The notes: generated by a model from the letters alone, not told the origin. Counted from the stretch's first letter, positions 1-9,248 are shown. The stretch is 64,000 nt of DNA from an uncultured Alistipes sp. (GCA_905213895.1 CAJMKE010000013.1:1-64000); one strand, 5' to 3'. Program-made: numbers and translations.

Positions 1-131
1 CCGACGGGGCTTTTTGGCATGCGGTCGGTGATTTCGGCGTTTTAGTATGGCGTCGAGACCCTCGCGCCGATGCGAATCAGTTCGCCGGCGCGGTCGAGTG
101 CTTCTATGTATTTTCGCAACGAACCGTACAT
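1..131 (-). pseudogene. 5' end of a UbiD-type (menaquinone pathway) decarboxylase, interrupted by an in-frame stop
   Basis: An ATG at 131 on the minus strand, three bases after the glpT stop, opens a frame starting MYGSLRKYIEALDRAGELIR, which resembles the amino end of UbiD-family decarboxylases. After 29 codons it meets TAA at 44-42. The same frame then continues NAEITDRMPKSPVG to the window edge, matching the family's usual AEITDRM segment. The stop falls where the family usually has Glu, so a GAA to TAA change would explain it. The rest of the gene lies outside the window. UbiD enzymes use prenylated FMN to decarboxylate aromatic acids, in Bacteroidales usually in menaquinone synthesis. 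Whether this is a true nonsense mutation or a sequence error cannot be told here. Confidence 0.6.
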
Positions 132-134
132 TTG

Positions 135-1580
135 TTATGCTTTGTGTTCGGCAGCGGCTGCGCGAACTCGTTCTTCCATAATGCGTTTCTCCTTGCCCCA
201 TGCAACGGTGCATATCGCGGCGGCAATGAGAGTGGTGATGAGGAACATCCAGAATGTGAAATTCCAGCCGAGCGAACTGCTTGCCACGTAGCCCATCGCG
301 ATTTTCGACAGTACGGCGTCGCCGAGCATGTAGCCGAACAGACCCATGAAGCCGGCTGCCGTTCCCGCCGCATTCTTCGGAACGAGCGACAGAGCCTGCA
401 CGCCAATCATGGCGATAGGTCCGTAGACCGCGCCGCCGATTATCGAGAGTGCGACGTAGACTATGTATTTGAGCGGCAGTGCCGTAAATTCGGCGATTGC
501 TCCCGCCTCCCAGTACATCAGGATGCCGACGGCGACCAGAAGCGTGAAGATGACGTTCACCGGCGCACAGCGACCCTGGAAGAATCGCGACGACATCCAG
601 CCGCAGAGAATAGTCCCCGGGATGCCGGCGTACTCGAACAGCGCAAATGCCCACGAACTGTCATCCTTGGTCAGCCCGCAGACCTCTTGAAGATAGGTGG
701 GCGACCAGTCGCTGATGCCGTAGCGGACGAAATATACGAAGACGTTGGCGGCTGCGATGAGCCACAACATCTTGTTCTTGAATACGTAATCGACGAACAG
801 ACGGCGGAACGGAATCTTCTCCTCCTCGCCTTTCGACGCCTTGGCACCCGTATAGTCCTTGCGGTAGTCCTCTATCGCAGGCAGACCGCACGATTCGGGC
901 GTGTCGCGCAGTACCATCCAGCAGAACCATGCGAACAGCAGCGCTACGACGGACGGGAATATGAATGCCGCACGCCACGATTCGGCGATGCCCATCGAGC
1001 CGAATACGAGTACGCCGACCGAAACGAGCAGTGCCAGAGTGCCGTTGCCGACGTTGTGCGCCGTGTTCCATACCGACATCTTGAAACTGCGTTCGTTCTG
1101 CGAGAACCAGTGGGCGAGGATTCGTCCGCACGGAGGCCATCCCATGCCCGACAGCCAGCCGGCGAGGAGCATGAATACGAACAGTATGCCGACGGTGGTC
1201 GAGTAGTTGCCGTCGACGCCCGCGCTGAACGGCAGCAGACCGACGGCGAGCATGACGAGCGATGCCAGTACGAGACCTATCGACATGAATTTGCGGGCGT
1301 CCGAACGGTCGGAAACACTGCCCATGATGAATTTGCTCAGTGCGTAGGCTATCGGAATACCGGCCATGGCGACACCTGCGCCGGCTTTGTCGATAAGACC
1401 TTCGCCAATCATGTCGGGTACGGCGAACGACAGGTTCTTGCGGACGAGATAGTATGCCGCGTATCCGAAATATATGCCCAGAAATACTTTCAGACGCATC
1501 GACTTGTACTCCTTGTCGATTTTGTCTGCCGGCATCTGCGGTTTGTGTGCCGGAGGGGCGAGAAAATCTAATAATGACAT
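135..1580 (-). CDS. glpT: Glycerol-3-phosphate / organophosphate:phosphate antiporter, MFS OPA family
   Basis: This 481-residue protein has about twelve hydrophobic segments and the OPA-family start GYAAYYLVRKNLSFAVPDM (residues about 39-57). The loop with SDRSDARKFM at about 110 is the signature between helices 2 and 3, and the amphipathic MGWPPCGRILAHWF segment is typical of GlpT/UhpT. The family exchanges a phosphate ester, most often glycerol 3-phosphate, for inorganic phosphate across the inner membrane. Length matches GlpT (about 450) with a slightly longer amino end. It lies downstream of kdsD with an 80-base spacer that contains a repeat array, and three bases upstream of the decarboxylase fragment. 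Substrate choice within the family (GlpT or UhpT) is not certain. Confidence 0.85.
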   Translation of the reverse strand: MSLLDFLAPPAHKPQMPADKIDKEYKSMRLKVFLGIYFGYAAYYLVRKNLSFAVPDMIGEGLIDKAGAGVAMAGIPIAYALSKFIMGSVSDRSDARKFMSIGLVLASLVMLAVGLLPFSAGVDGNYSTTVGILFVFMLLAGWLSGMGWPPCGRILAHWFSQNERSFKMSVWNTAHNVGNGTLALLVSVGVLVFGSMGIAESWRAAFIFPSVVALLFAWFCWMVLRDTPESCGLPAIEDYRKDYTGAKASKGEEEKIPFRRLFVDYVFKNKMLWLIAAANVFVYFVRYGISDWSPTYLQEVCGLTKDDSSWAFALFEYAGIPGTILCGWMSSRFFQGRCAPVNVIFTLLVAVGILMYWEAGAIAEFTALPLKYIVYVALSIIGGAVYGPIAMIGVQALSLVPKNAAGTAAGFMGLFGYMLGDAVLSKIAMGYVASSSLGWNFTFWMFLITTLIAAAICTVAWGKEKRIMEERVRAAAAEHKA

Positions 1581-1613
1581 TTATTTTAAGGTTTTAGGTT
1601 TTTTCTCTTTCTC

Positions 1614-1658
1614 TTTAAAGTCCTTAAAGTCTTTAAGGACCTTAGGGACTTTAATGTC
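1614..1658. repeat. Period-9 array, family I (5 units)
   Basis: Five nonamers in exact register: TTTAAAGTC, CTTAAAGTC, TTTAAGGAC, CTTAGGGAC, TTTAATGTC. The consensus NTTAARGWC is nearly its own reverse complement. The array ends two bases from the kdsD stop codon and lies between kdsD and glpT. Confidence 0.9.
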
Positions 1659-1660
1659 GG

Positions 1661-2626
1661 TTAAAGTTTTATGTCGTAAATCTGTATGACGCCGACAAGA
1701 TGCTTGTGTTCGTCCACGACGAGCAGCGAATTGACCTTGTGGCGCGTCATCATCTTCTCCGCCTCGATGAGTTTCTCCTCGGGGCGAATCATCTTCGGCG
1801 ACGGAGTGGCGATGTCCATCGGTTTGATGTTGAAGAACTCCGCCTGCCGGCTCTCCATCGCACGGCGGATGTCGCCGTCGGTGATGATTCCGAGAATCTC
1901 CTCGCCGCGGCAGATGACGATAAGTCCCAGTCCGCCCTGCGAGATGGCGTGAATCATATCCGTCGCCTTGCAGTTCTCGTCCACTATCGGCAGGTCGTGG
2001 TTGCGCATCACGTTGCCGACCGTCATGAGCAGCCGTCGTCCCAGACTGCCGCCCGGGTGCAGTCGCGCGAAATCGGTCGACGAGAAGTTGCGCAGTTTCA
2101 TCAGTGCGCAGGCTATCGCGTCGCCCATGGCGAGTTGCGCGGTGGTCGAGGTCGTCGGCGCGAGGTGCAGTATGCAGGCTTCGTGGTCTACCGACACGTC
2201 GAGATGTATGTTCGAGTTCTTGGCGAGAGCCGATTCGGGATTGCCCGTCATCGAAATCAGCGTATTGCCGTTGGCGATGATGAAAGGAACGATTTTCAGC
2301 ACCTCGTCGGTTTCGCCCGAATACGACAGGGCGATGATGATGTCCTCCTTGGAAATCATGCCCAAATCGCCGTGGAACGCCTCCCCGGGGTGGAGATAGA
2401 AACTCGGAGTGCCGGTGCTTGCCAGCGTCGCGGCGATTTTGCGGGCGATAAGACCCGACTTGCCCATTCCCGTTACGATGACTTTGCCGTTGCAGTCAAG
2501 TATCGTTTCGACGGCGCGTACGAATTCGCCGCCGAGTTCCGATTTGATTTTCAACAGAGCGTCCGCTTCGGTCTGCAATGCCTCGCGGGCGACGTCGAGT
2601 ATCTGTGTGCTTTTGTTGCTGTTCAT
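1661..2626 (-). CDS. kdsD: D-arabinose 5-phosphate isomerase (SIS + two CBS domains)
   Basis: This 321-residue protein (start MNSNKSTQILDVAREAL) converts ribulose 5-phosphate to arabinose 5-phosphate, the first committed sugar for Kdo synthesis. The SIS domain (about residues 40-175) shows TGMGKSGLIARKIA and HPGEAFHGDLGMI, and two CBS motifs follow (about 205-321; GIITDGDIRRAME and NSLLVVDEHKHLVGVIQ). The ATG at 2626 overlaps the kdsA stop (TAATG), which implies translational coupling and rules out the longer open frame extending into kdsA. It works with kdsA and kdsB in the same operon. Length fits the family (about 320-330). Confidence 0.95.
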   Translation of the reverse strand: MNSNKSTQILDVAREALQTEADALLKIKSELGGEFVRAVETILDCNGKVIVTGMGKSGLIARKIAATLASTGTPSFYLHPGEAFHGDLGMISKEDIIIALSYSGETDEVLKIVPFIIANGNTLISMTGNPESALAKNSNIHLDVSVDHEACILHLAPTTSTTAQLAMGDAIACALMKLRNFSSTDFARLHPGGSLGRRLLMTVGNVMRNHDLPIVDENCKATDMIHAISQGGLGLIVICRGEEILGIITDGDIRRAMESRQAEFFNIKPMDIATPSPKMIRPEEKLIEAEKMMTRHKVNSLLVVDEHKHLVGVIQIYDIKL

Positions 2627-3381
2627 TATAGGAGAGATTTTATTACGGTTTCCAAATCGTCGAGCCGCAGCATGTTGGGTCCGTCGCTCTTGGCGTTGTC
2701 GGGGTCGGGGTGTACCTCGAAGAAGTAGCCGTTGGCTCCGAACGCCTTCGCGGCGAGAGCCATTGCCGGAACGAATTCGCGGTTGCCGCCCGTCTTGCCG
2801 CCTGCTGCACCGGGGCGTTGCACCGAGTGGGTGCAGTCCATGATTACGCGCGGCGCGATGCCGAGCATGGTCGGTATGTTGCGGAAATCGACCACGAGAT
2901 TGTTGTATCCGAACGAGTTGCCGCGTTCGGTGAGCCACACTTCGCCTGCGCCGGATTCGACAGCCTTCTGGTACGGGTATTTCATGTCCTCGCCCGAAAG
3001 GAACTGTGCCTTCTTGATGTTCACCGTCTTTCCGGTCTTCGCCGCCGCTACGAGCAAATCGGTCTGGCGGCAAAGGAATGCGGGAATCTGAATCACATCG
3101 ACCACTTCGCCGACGGGTGCAGCCTGATACGATTCGTGGATGTCGGTCAGCAGCCGCAGACCCCATTTGGCGCGGATGTCGGCGAGCATCTGCAAGCCGC
3201 GCTCCATGCCGACGCCGCGATACGACGACAGCGACGTGCGGTTCGCCTTGTCGAACGACGACTTGAAGATTATGTCGGTTCCCAGTTTGCGGTTGATTTC
3301 CGATATGCGGGCAGCGACCTCGTCGAGTACCTCTGCCGATTCGATTACGCAGGGACCTGCTATGAATATTGGTTCGGACAT
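2626..3381 (-). CDS. kdsA: 3-deoxy-D-manno-octulosonate 8-phosphate synthase
   Basis: A 251-residue TIM-barrel enzyme that condenses phosphoenolpyruvate with arabinose 5-phosphate in the cytoplasm. It starts MSEPIFIAGPCVIESAEVL and contains FKSSFDKANRTS and DCTHSVQRPG, which bind the substrates. Cys11 in AGPCVIES is the metal-ligand position that distinguishes the metal-dependent class of KdsA; the metal-independent E. coli enzyme has Asn there, so this copy is predicted to need a metal ion. It is somewhat shorter than E. coli KdsA (284). It lies three bases after the glycosidase gene and overlaps kdsD by one base. Confidence 0.95.
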   Translation of the reverse strand: MSEPIFIAGPCVIESAEVLDEVAARISEINRKLGTDIIFKSSFDKANRTSLSSYRGVGMERGLQMLADIRAKWGLRLLTDIHESYQAAPVGEVVDVIQIPAFLCRQTDLLVAAAKTGKTVNIKKAQFLSGEDMKYPYQKAVESGAGEVWLTERGNSFGYNNLVVDFRNIPTMLGIAPRVIMDCTHSVQRPGAAGGKTGGNREFVPAMALAAKAFGANGYFFEVHPDPDNAKSDGPNMLRLDDLETVIKSLL

Positions 3382-3384
3382 GCC

Positions 3385-5205
3385 TTATTTCAGTGAGTTG
3401 ATTATTTCCTTGTTTATCGCCTTCACGCGCTCCGCATCCATTTTCACGACTTTGCGGTCGTATGTAACGAGCCCGTTCACCTCGCCCTCAACGTCGGTCG
3501 CCTGAGTGTATATGGCTGCCGACATGCCCTGCGGGATATATTTCTTTATATCCTTGGCGTAGTCTATGTACTCGTTGGTTACACGGTCGGCGTCGTCGAA
3601 CTGAATGTAGCCCCAGTTGCGCTTGTTCCACCACAGATGTCCCTCGACAGGGCAGCCGATGCCGCCGTACTCGCCGAGTATGACCACGAGGTCGGATTCG
3701 TATAGCGGCATGCCCGGACGCGGATACACGTGCATGTCGAGTATGTCGCCGCATTCGCGCATGTTGCCGCCGCTGGCGGAGTTGATGATGCGCGAAGGGT
3801 CTTTTGCTTTCGTCCAGTCGGCGACCGTTTCGGTGTCGAACTGCGTCCACGCCTCGTTGAACGGCACCCACATGACTATGGACGGGAAGAAACGCAGGGC
3901 ATCCATCACCTCACCCCATTCCGCATAGTAGTTGGCTTTGTCGGCAGCCGTCAGTTCGATGTCGTCCGTACCCGCACCCTTGACGTTGCGTCCCCAGTTG
4001 TTTTTGCCCTGCACGCCGTTAGGCATGTCCTGCCATACGAGCATGCCTTCGCGGTCGCAGTGGTAGTACCAGCGCGCCGGTTCGACCTTCACGTGCTTGC
4101 GGACTGCATTGAACCCGAACTCTTTCGTGCGCAGAATGTCGCTCCGCAACGCTTCGTCGTTCGGTGCCGTGTACAGTCCGTCGGGCCACCAGCCTTGGTC
4201 GAGCGGACCGAACATGAATATCGGTTTGCCGTTGAGGCATATACGTTTGTGCCCCGTGGCGTCGCGGCGGACATCGACATTGCGCATCGCTGCATACGAC
4301 TCGACCTCGTCGATGACTTTGCCATTGCGGCGGAGAGACACTTTCATCCCGTAGAGGAACGGATTCTCGGTGTCCCACAATTTTGCGTCAGGCAGAATTA
4401 CGACGGCTCTTTTGCTGGCAACCGATTTTGCCGAAGCCACCTTCTCGCTGCCGTCGAAAATGTCGATTTCGACCAGTCCGTCCTGCTCTGCGCATTCGAC
4501 GTCTACATAGAGTTCACCCTTGAAGACGTTGCAGTCGGGGCGGATGGCGACGATGCGGTTCTCGACGGGAACAGGCTCAATCCACACTGTTTGCCAGATG
4601 CCCGTTACGGCGGTGTACCATATCCCTTTCGGGGTCAGACGCTGTTTGCCGATAGGGTGTTTCTGCGTGTCGGTAGGGTCGGTTACGCGTACCGTCAGAC
4701 GCTGCACGGCACCCTTTTTCGGATTCAGGGCTGGCGTTATGTCGATTGAGAACGGAGCGTATCCGCCCGTGTGGCTGCCGACCAGAATGTCGTTCACATA
4801 GACGTCGGCACTCCAATCCACCGCTCCGAAATTGAGCATTATGCGTCGTGATGCCCATGCCGACGGGATGCTTATTTCCCGTTCGTACCACAGTGCGTCA
4901 TTCTCCGTAACGGCGCGCGCCACTCCCGAAAGTGCCGATTCGACGGCGAACGGAACGAGTATCTGCCCGTCGAATGCCGTCGGTTTTACGGCTGCGGCAG
5001 GCGTTATGGCATAGTTCCATAATCCGTTGAGGTTTTTCCACTCGCTTCGTACCATTTGCGGACGAGGGTACTCCTGCCACACGTTCTGCGGGGTAACGGT
5101 TTCCGCCCATTCGGTGCGGATTTTGTCGCCCGCCATCTTCCATTGTGCCGAGGCTGTCGGGAATATTGCGGCAAGTGCGGCAACTGCGATAAGGTAACGT
5201 TTCAT
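3385..5205 (-). CDS. Secreted glycoside hydrolase family 2 protein
   Basis: This 606-residue protein has a signal peptide (MKRYLIAVAALAAIFPTASA) and the GH2 arrangement: a sugar-binding jelly roll (about residues 40-220, with GAVDWSADVYVND and GGYAPFSIDIT), an immunoglobulin-like domain, and a TIM barrel from about 310. The probable acid/base Glu is in WVPFNEAWTQ and the probable nucleophile in VVILGEYGG. The family cleaves beta-galactosides, beta-glucuronides, beta-mannosides or similar links; the substrate cannot be read from the sequence. It is odd that this gene sits inside the Kdo operon, 23 bases after kdsB and 3 bases before kdsA. The product is predicted to be periplasmic. Confidence 0.85.
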   Translation of the reverse strand: MKRYLIAVAALAAIFPTASAQWKMAGDKIRTEWAETVTPQNVWQEYPRPQMVRSEWKNLNGLWNYAITPAAAVKPTAFDGQILVPFAVESALSGVARAVTENDALWYEREISIPSAWASRRIMLNFGAVDWSADVYVNDILVGSHTGGYAPFSIDITPALNPKKGAVQRLTVRVTDPTDTQKHPIGKQRLTPKGIWYTAVTGIWQTVWIEPVPVENRIVAIRPDCNVFKGELYVDVECAEQDGLVEIDIFDGSEKVASAKSVASKRAVVILPDAKLWDTENPFLYGMKVSLRRNGKVIDEVESYAAMRNVDVRRDATGHKRICLNGKPIFMFGPLDQGWWPDGLYTAPNDEALRSDILRTKEFGFNAVRKHVKVEPARWYYHCDREGMLVWQDMPNGVQGKNNWGRNVKGAGTDDIELTAADKANYYAEWGEVMDALRFFPSIVMWVPFNEAWTQFDTETVADWTKAKDPSRIINSASGGNMRECGDILDMHVYPRPGMPLYESDLVVILGEYGGIGCPVEGHLWWNKRNWGYIQFDDADRVTNEYIDYAKDIKKYIPQGMSAAIYTQATDVEGEVNGLVTYDRKVVKMDAERVKAINKEIINSLK

Positions 5206-5228
5206 AATTCAAGGGTATTTGTCGTTTG

Positions 5229-5984
5229 TCAATGGTTCGTTCGTTTCAGGAACTCCTCGGCACGTGCGAGGTCTTCGGGAGTGTCGATTCCGATGGTCTC
5301 GACGTTCGAGATTCCGACGCCGATGCGGTATCCGTTTTCGAGCCAGCGCAACTGTTCGAGCGACTCCGCCTTTTCGAGCGTTGATTGCGGCAGCGACGTA
5401 ACCTGCCGCAGAACGTCGGTGCGGAACGCGTAGATGCCGATGTGCTTATAGAACGTGTGCCGCGCGAGCCATTCGCTGCGGTCTATGCCGCGGAGATACG
5501 GGATTACCGAACGCGAAAAGTACATCGCGCAACCCTCGTTGTCGAGGACTACTTTCGGCGAATTGGGATTCTCCAACGCTTCGAGCCCGTCGCTCTCGGC
5601 GAACGGCTTCACGAGCGTGGCGATGTCGGTATCCTCGCGGTCGAAACAGCGTTTGATTGCCTCCAACTGCGACGGCTGGATGAACGGTTCGTCGCCCTGC
5701 ACGTTTATCACGACATCGAAATCGCCGCCGTGCTTGCAGTATGCCTCCCAGCATCTGTCGGTGCCGCTGCGATGTGCGGCAGAGGTCATCTCCGCCTTGC
5801 CGCCGAATGCGGTTACGGCATCGTATATCCGCTCGTCGTCGGTCGCCACGACCGTTTCGTCTACCGTGCCTGCGACCTGCTCGTAGACGCGACGTATGAC
5901 GGTCTTGCCGCCGAGAATCGCCAGCGGTTTGGCAGGGAAGCGCGTCGAAGCGTACCGCGCCGGAATTATCGCTATGAATTTCAT
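5229..5984 (-). CDS. kdsB: CMP-Kdo synthetase (3-deoxy-manno-octulosonate cytidylyltransferase)
   Basis: A 251-residue nucleotidyltransferase that activates Kdo with CTP for transfer to lipid A. The amino end IIPARYASTRFPAKPL and the segments VATDDERIYDAV, GTDRCWEA and VINVQGDEPFI are the family signatures. Length is the usual 245-255. The start is six bases after the lon stop, so lon and kdsB probably share a transcript. The phosphatase KdsC that normally completes the pathway is not in the window. Confidence 0.96.
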   Translation of the reverse strand: MKFIAIIPARYASTRFPAKPLAILGGKTVIRRVYEQVAGTVDETVVATDDERIYDAVTAFGGKAEMTSAAHRSGTDRCWEAYCKHGGDFDVVINVQGDEPFIQPSQLEAIKRCFDREDTDIATLVKPFAESDGLEALENPNSPKVVLDNEGCAMYFSRSVIPYLRGIDRSEWLARHTFYKHIGIYAFRTDVLRQVTSLPQSTLEKAESLEQLRWLENGYRIGVGISNVETIGIDTPEDLARAEEFLKRTNH

Positions 5985-5990
5985 GTCAGT

Positions 5991-8432
5991 CTATTTTTCG
6001 AGAGCGAGGGAGAGAACCTGCTCGTTGGTGTGAACGTAGTGGAACGTCAGCCCTGCCGTGTACTCTTTCTTTATCTCCTCGACATCCTTGCGGTTCTCCT
6101 CCGGCAGCAGGATTTCGACGATTCCCGCGCGTTTTGCCGCCAGAATCTTCTCCTTCACTCCGCCTATCGGCAATACTCTGCCGCGAAGGGTGGTTTCGCC
6201 CGTCATGGCGATGCGCTCGCGCACCTTTCGACCCGTGTAGGTCGAGACAATCGACGTTATCATCGTGATTCCCGCCGACGGTCCGTCCTTCGGTATCGCA
6301 CCCTCGGGAACGTGGATGTTGAGGTCGTGTTTCTCGAACATCTGCGCGTCGATGCCCAACTCCTCGTGATGCGCCATCACCCATTCGTGGGCGATTGTCG
6401 CCGACTCCTTCATCACGTCGCCGAGATTTCCCGTCAGCGAAATCTTGCCCTTGCCCGGAGTGAGGATGCTTTCTATGTAGAGGATGTCGCCGCCGACCTG
6501 CGTCCATGCCAGACCGGTTACGATGCCGACCATATCCTTGATTTCGTACTCCTCGTTGAGGAATTTCGGCTTGCCGAGAACCTTCTCGATGTCTGCCGCC
6601 GTGAATTCGGGCGAGTAAGCCTCCTCGAACGCGATGTTCTTCGCCCGCGAACGTGCGAGTTTCGCGATATGCTTGTCGAGCGCACGCACACCCGATTCGC
6701 GGGTGTACTCCGAGATAATCTTCGTCAGCATCTTGTCAGTCAGCACCATGTCGTCCTCTTTCAGACCGTGGGCGTCCGACTGCTTCTTCACGAGATGTCC
6801 GGCTGCGATGCGCACCTTGTCTTCGAGAATGTATCCCGGAATGTTTATCAACTCCATACGGTCGCGCAGCGCAGGATTCACCGCGCCGATGTCGTTCGCC
6901 GTGGCGATGAACAGCACTTTCGACAGGTCATACTCCGTGTCGAGGTAGTTGTCGTGGAACGTCGTGTTCTGCTCGGGGTCGAGGACTTCGAGCAGTGCCG
7001 ACGACGGGTCGCCGTGGTTGCTTACGGTCATTTTGTCCACCTCGTCGAGGATGATTACCGGATTCGACGAGCCGCATCGCTTGATTGTCTCGATTACGCG
7101 ACCCGGCATTGCGCCGATGTAAGTGCGGCGGTGTCCGCGAATCTCCGCCTCGTCGTGCAGACCTCCGAGCGCGATTCGTCCGAACTTGCGTCCCAGAGCC
7201 GTGGCTACCGACTTGCCGAGCGACGTCTTGCCGACTCCCGGAGGACCGTATAAACAAAGTATAGGTGATTTCAGGTCGCCTTTGAGTTTCAGCACCGCCA
7301 GATGTTCGAGGATTCGCTCCTTGACCTCTTCCAGTCCGAAATGGTCGGCGTCGAGTTGCTTGCGGGCGCATTCGAGGTCGAGATTGTCCTCCGTAACCTC
7401 GTCCCACGGCAGGTCGAGCATCAGTTGCAGATATGTCATCTGCACCGAATATTCGGCGACGGCTGGATTCAGCCGCTCCACCTTGTCCAACTCCTTGTTG
7501 AACATCTCGGCGGTCGCCGCGCTCCATTTCTTGTTCTTCGCCGCCTCGCGCATCTGCATTATCTCGTCGTCCTCGCCGCCTTCGTTCAACTCCTGCTGTA
7601 TCGTGCGCATCTGCTGTTGCAGATAGTAGTCGCGCTGCTGCTTGTCGATTTCCGACTTGACCTTGTCCTGAATCTCCTGTTTGAGTTCGAGCAACTGCTG
7701 GTCGCGAATCAGTATTTCGAGCAGTTTGCGCGAACGGGCGAGCAAACCCGGTGCTTCGAGCAGCGACTGGCGGTCGTCGTCCGAAAATTCGAGGTTCGAA
7801 CAGATGAAATTGACGATTCCGCGCTTGGAATCGATGTTCTTTATCGCGAACGTCGCCTCTTTCGGCATCGACGGCGAAATGTTTATGATGTTCAGCGCGA
7901 CGTCGCGTATCGAGTCCACCAGCGCGTCGAACTCCACGCTGTTCTTCTCGGGTGTGCTGTCGAGCAGCGGCGTAACCTTCGCCTTGAAGAAAGGCTCGGT
8001 CGAAACGTATTCGCCGATTTCGATTTTTTCGAGTCCCGACAGAATCACCGTCAGGTTGCCGTTCGGCATTTCGAGAATTTTGAGTATGCGCGCAGCCGTT
8101 CCGACACGGTACATGTCGTCCGGCGACGGATTTTCGATTTCGCCGTTGCGTTGCAGTACGGCACCCAACAATCCGCCCTCGCTGTTCACGGCGCGCACCA
8201 GAGCGATGCTCTTTTCGCGACCGACCGTAATCGGAGTTATCGCACCCGGGAACAGCACCGAACTCCGCAGTGTCAGAATCGGAAGTATCTCCGGCACGTT
8301 CACATCCTCCATCGACTCGTCGTCCGTATTCGTAACGATAGGAATCATCTGGTGTTTCCTGTCGAGAATGTCGGGCAGCATGTTGTTCAGTTCGTCGATT
8401 TCGATATTGTCGTTTTTATTGTTCTTTGCCAT
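5991..8432 (-). CDS. lon: ATP-dependent protease Lon
   Basis: This 813-residue protein has the Lon substrate-binding domain (about residues 45-240), a coiled linker, an AAA+ module with Walker A GPPGVGKTSLGKS and Walker B VIILDEVDKM, and a serine protease domain with the Ser of PKDGPSAGIT and the Lys of GGVKEKILAAKRAG forming the catalytic dyad. It degrades misfolded and regulatory proteins in the cytoplasm. It is the first gene of the minus-strand run that continues into kdsB. A promoter-like TATCTTTG lies 28 bases before the start codon. Confidence 0.97.
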   Translation of the reverse strand: MAKNNKNDNIEIDELNNMLPDILDRKHQMIPIVTNTDDESMEDVNVPEILPILTLRSSVLFPGAITPITVGREKSIALVRAVNSEGGLLGAVLQRNGEIENPSPDDMYRVGTAARILKILEMPNGNLTVILSGLEKIEIGEYVSTEPFFKAKVTPLLDSTPEKNSVEFDALVDSIRDVALNIINISPSMPKEATFAIKNIDSKRGIVNFICSNLEFSDDDRQSLLEAPGLLARSRKLLEILIRDQQLLELKQEIQDKVKSEIDKQQRDYYLQQQMRTIQQELNEGGEDDEIMQMREAAKNKKWSAATAEMFNKELDKVERLNPAVAEYSVQMTYLQLMLDLPWDEVTEDNLDLECARKQLDADHFGLEEVKERILEHLAVLKLKGDLKSPILCLYGPPGVGKTSLGKSVATALGRKFGRIALGGLHDEAEIRGHRRTYIGAMPGRVIETIKRCGSSNPVIILDEVDKMTVSNHGDPSSALLEVLDPEQNTTFHDNYLDTEYDLSKVLFIATANDIGAVNPALRDRMELINIPGYILEDKVRIAAGHLVKKQSDAHGLKEDDMVLTDKMLTKIISEYTRESGVRALDKHIAKLARSRAKNIAFEEAYSPEFTAADIEKVLGKPKFLNEEYEIKDMVGIVTGLAWTQVGGDILYIESILTPGKGKISLTGNLGDVMKESATIAHEWVMAHHEELGIDAQMFEKHDLNIHVPEGAIPKDGPSAGITMITSIVSTYTGRKVRERIAMTGETTLRGRVLPIGGVKEKILAAKRAGIVEILLPEENRKDVEEIKKEYTAGLTFHYVHTNEQVLSLALEK

Positions 8433-8459
8433 AAATTCGTCTGTAATAATTCCAATCTA

Positions 8460-8467
8460 CAAAGATA
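8460..8467 (-). promoter_or_regulatory. Probable -7 box of the lon promoter
   Basis: Read on the minus strand the bases are TATCTTTG, matching the Bacteroidetes -7 consensus TAnnTTTG, 28 bases before the lon start codon. I did not find an equally clear TTG element upstream. Confidence 0.5.
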
Positions 8468-8528
8468 GTAATCTTTTTTAGAAGATTCCGCACCTGCCTG
8501 CACAAATATCGTTTTCAAAATGTCGGAA

Positions 8529-8609
8529 ATAGGTATAATAGGTAATATAGGTATTATATGCTAAACTTATATTGCCTATTCCTCCTATATTACTTATTTT
8601 ACCTATGAC
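8529..8609. repeat. Period-9 array, family II, inverted arrangement (9 units)
   Basis: Nine nonamers in unbroken register: three ATAGGTAWT-type units (8529-8555), one degenerate unit, then five units of the opposite orientation (NCYTATWTT type, 8565-8609). It forms an AT-rich inverted repeat upstream of the four-helix-bundle gene. A related array lies just downstream of that gene. Confidence 0.85.
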
Positions 8610-8668
8610 ATTCATTTTTCTTCCGATAAATTTGGTCGGTAGCGCGGAAGTGTCTACCTTTGATAAAT

Positions 8669-9226
8669 ATGGACAATCTCATATCGCAGCGTATCAACTA
8701 CAAGGAATTGTTGAGTTTCCGTAAGGCGGAGTCGATATACGACATTACGTTCGAGTTTTGCAGCCGTTTTCTGCAAAAGGGCGACCGCACGACAGACCAG
8801 ATGGTGCAGGCGGCGCGTTCGGGCAAGCAGAATATCGCCGAGGGCTGTGCAGTATCGCCGACGTCGTCGGAAACCTATATAAAACTGCTTAACGTCGCAA
8901 AGGCGAGTTTGCAGGAATTGCTCGTCGACTACGAAGACTATTTACGTACCCGCCGGCTGCGGAAATGGGCGAACGATTCCGTCGAGGTCGCGAAGATGCG
9001 CGAACTCGGAAGCCGCCATAACGATTCGGAGTTCTATCGCGAATTTATATCTACGCGCAGCGACGAAACGATAGCCAATATCGCTATCGTACTGATTCAT
9101 CAAGCCGATTATCTGCTTTATCGTCAACTGAAAGCCGCCGAGCGAGAATTTGTCGAGGACGGCGGCTTCCGCGAAAAAATGTATCGTGTACGGGTGTCCG
9201 AACGCGAGAAAAAGTTCGGCAAATAA
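8669..9226 (+). CDS. Four-helix bundle protein (23S rRNA intervening-sequence / bvaP family)
   Basis: A 185-residue, mostly helical protein with the family core RSGKQNIAEGCAVSPTSSE and YIKLLNVAKASLQELLVDYE (about residues 50-95). It resembles proteins encoded in 23S rRNA intervening sequences and free-standing chromosomal genes of Bacteroidetes. Related small bundle proteins include the Avd accessory protein of diversity-generating retroelements, but no reverse transcriptase or template repeat is nearby. The molecular role of free-standing copies is unknown. I chose ATG at 8669; a TTG three codons earlier is possible. The gene is flanked on both sides by family II period-9 arrays, unlike any other gene here. 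Confidence 0.8.
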   Translation: MDNLISQRINYKELLSFRKAESIYDITFEFCSRFLQKGDRTTDQMVQAARSGKQNIAEGCAVSPTSSETYIKLLNVAKASLQELLVDYEDYLRTRRLRKWANDSVEVAKMRELGSRHNDSEFYREFISTRSDETIANIAIVLIHQADYLLYRQLKAAEREFVEDGGFREKMYRVRVSEREKKFGK

Positions 9227-9248
9227 TCCGCACTATAACACGGCGGGG

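Noticed and set aside
8669..9226. Diversity-generating retroelement (Avd-like four-helix bundle)
   Set aside because: No reverse transcriptase, template repeat or variable repeat is found nearby.
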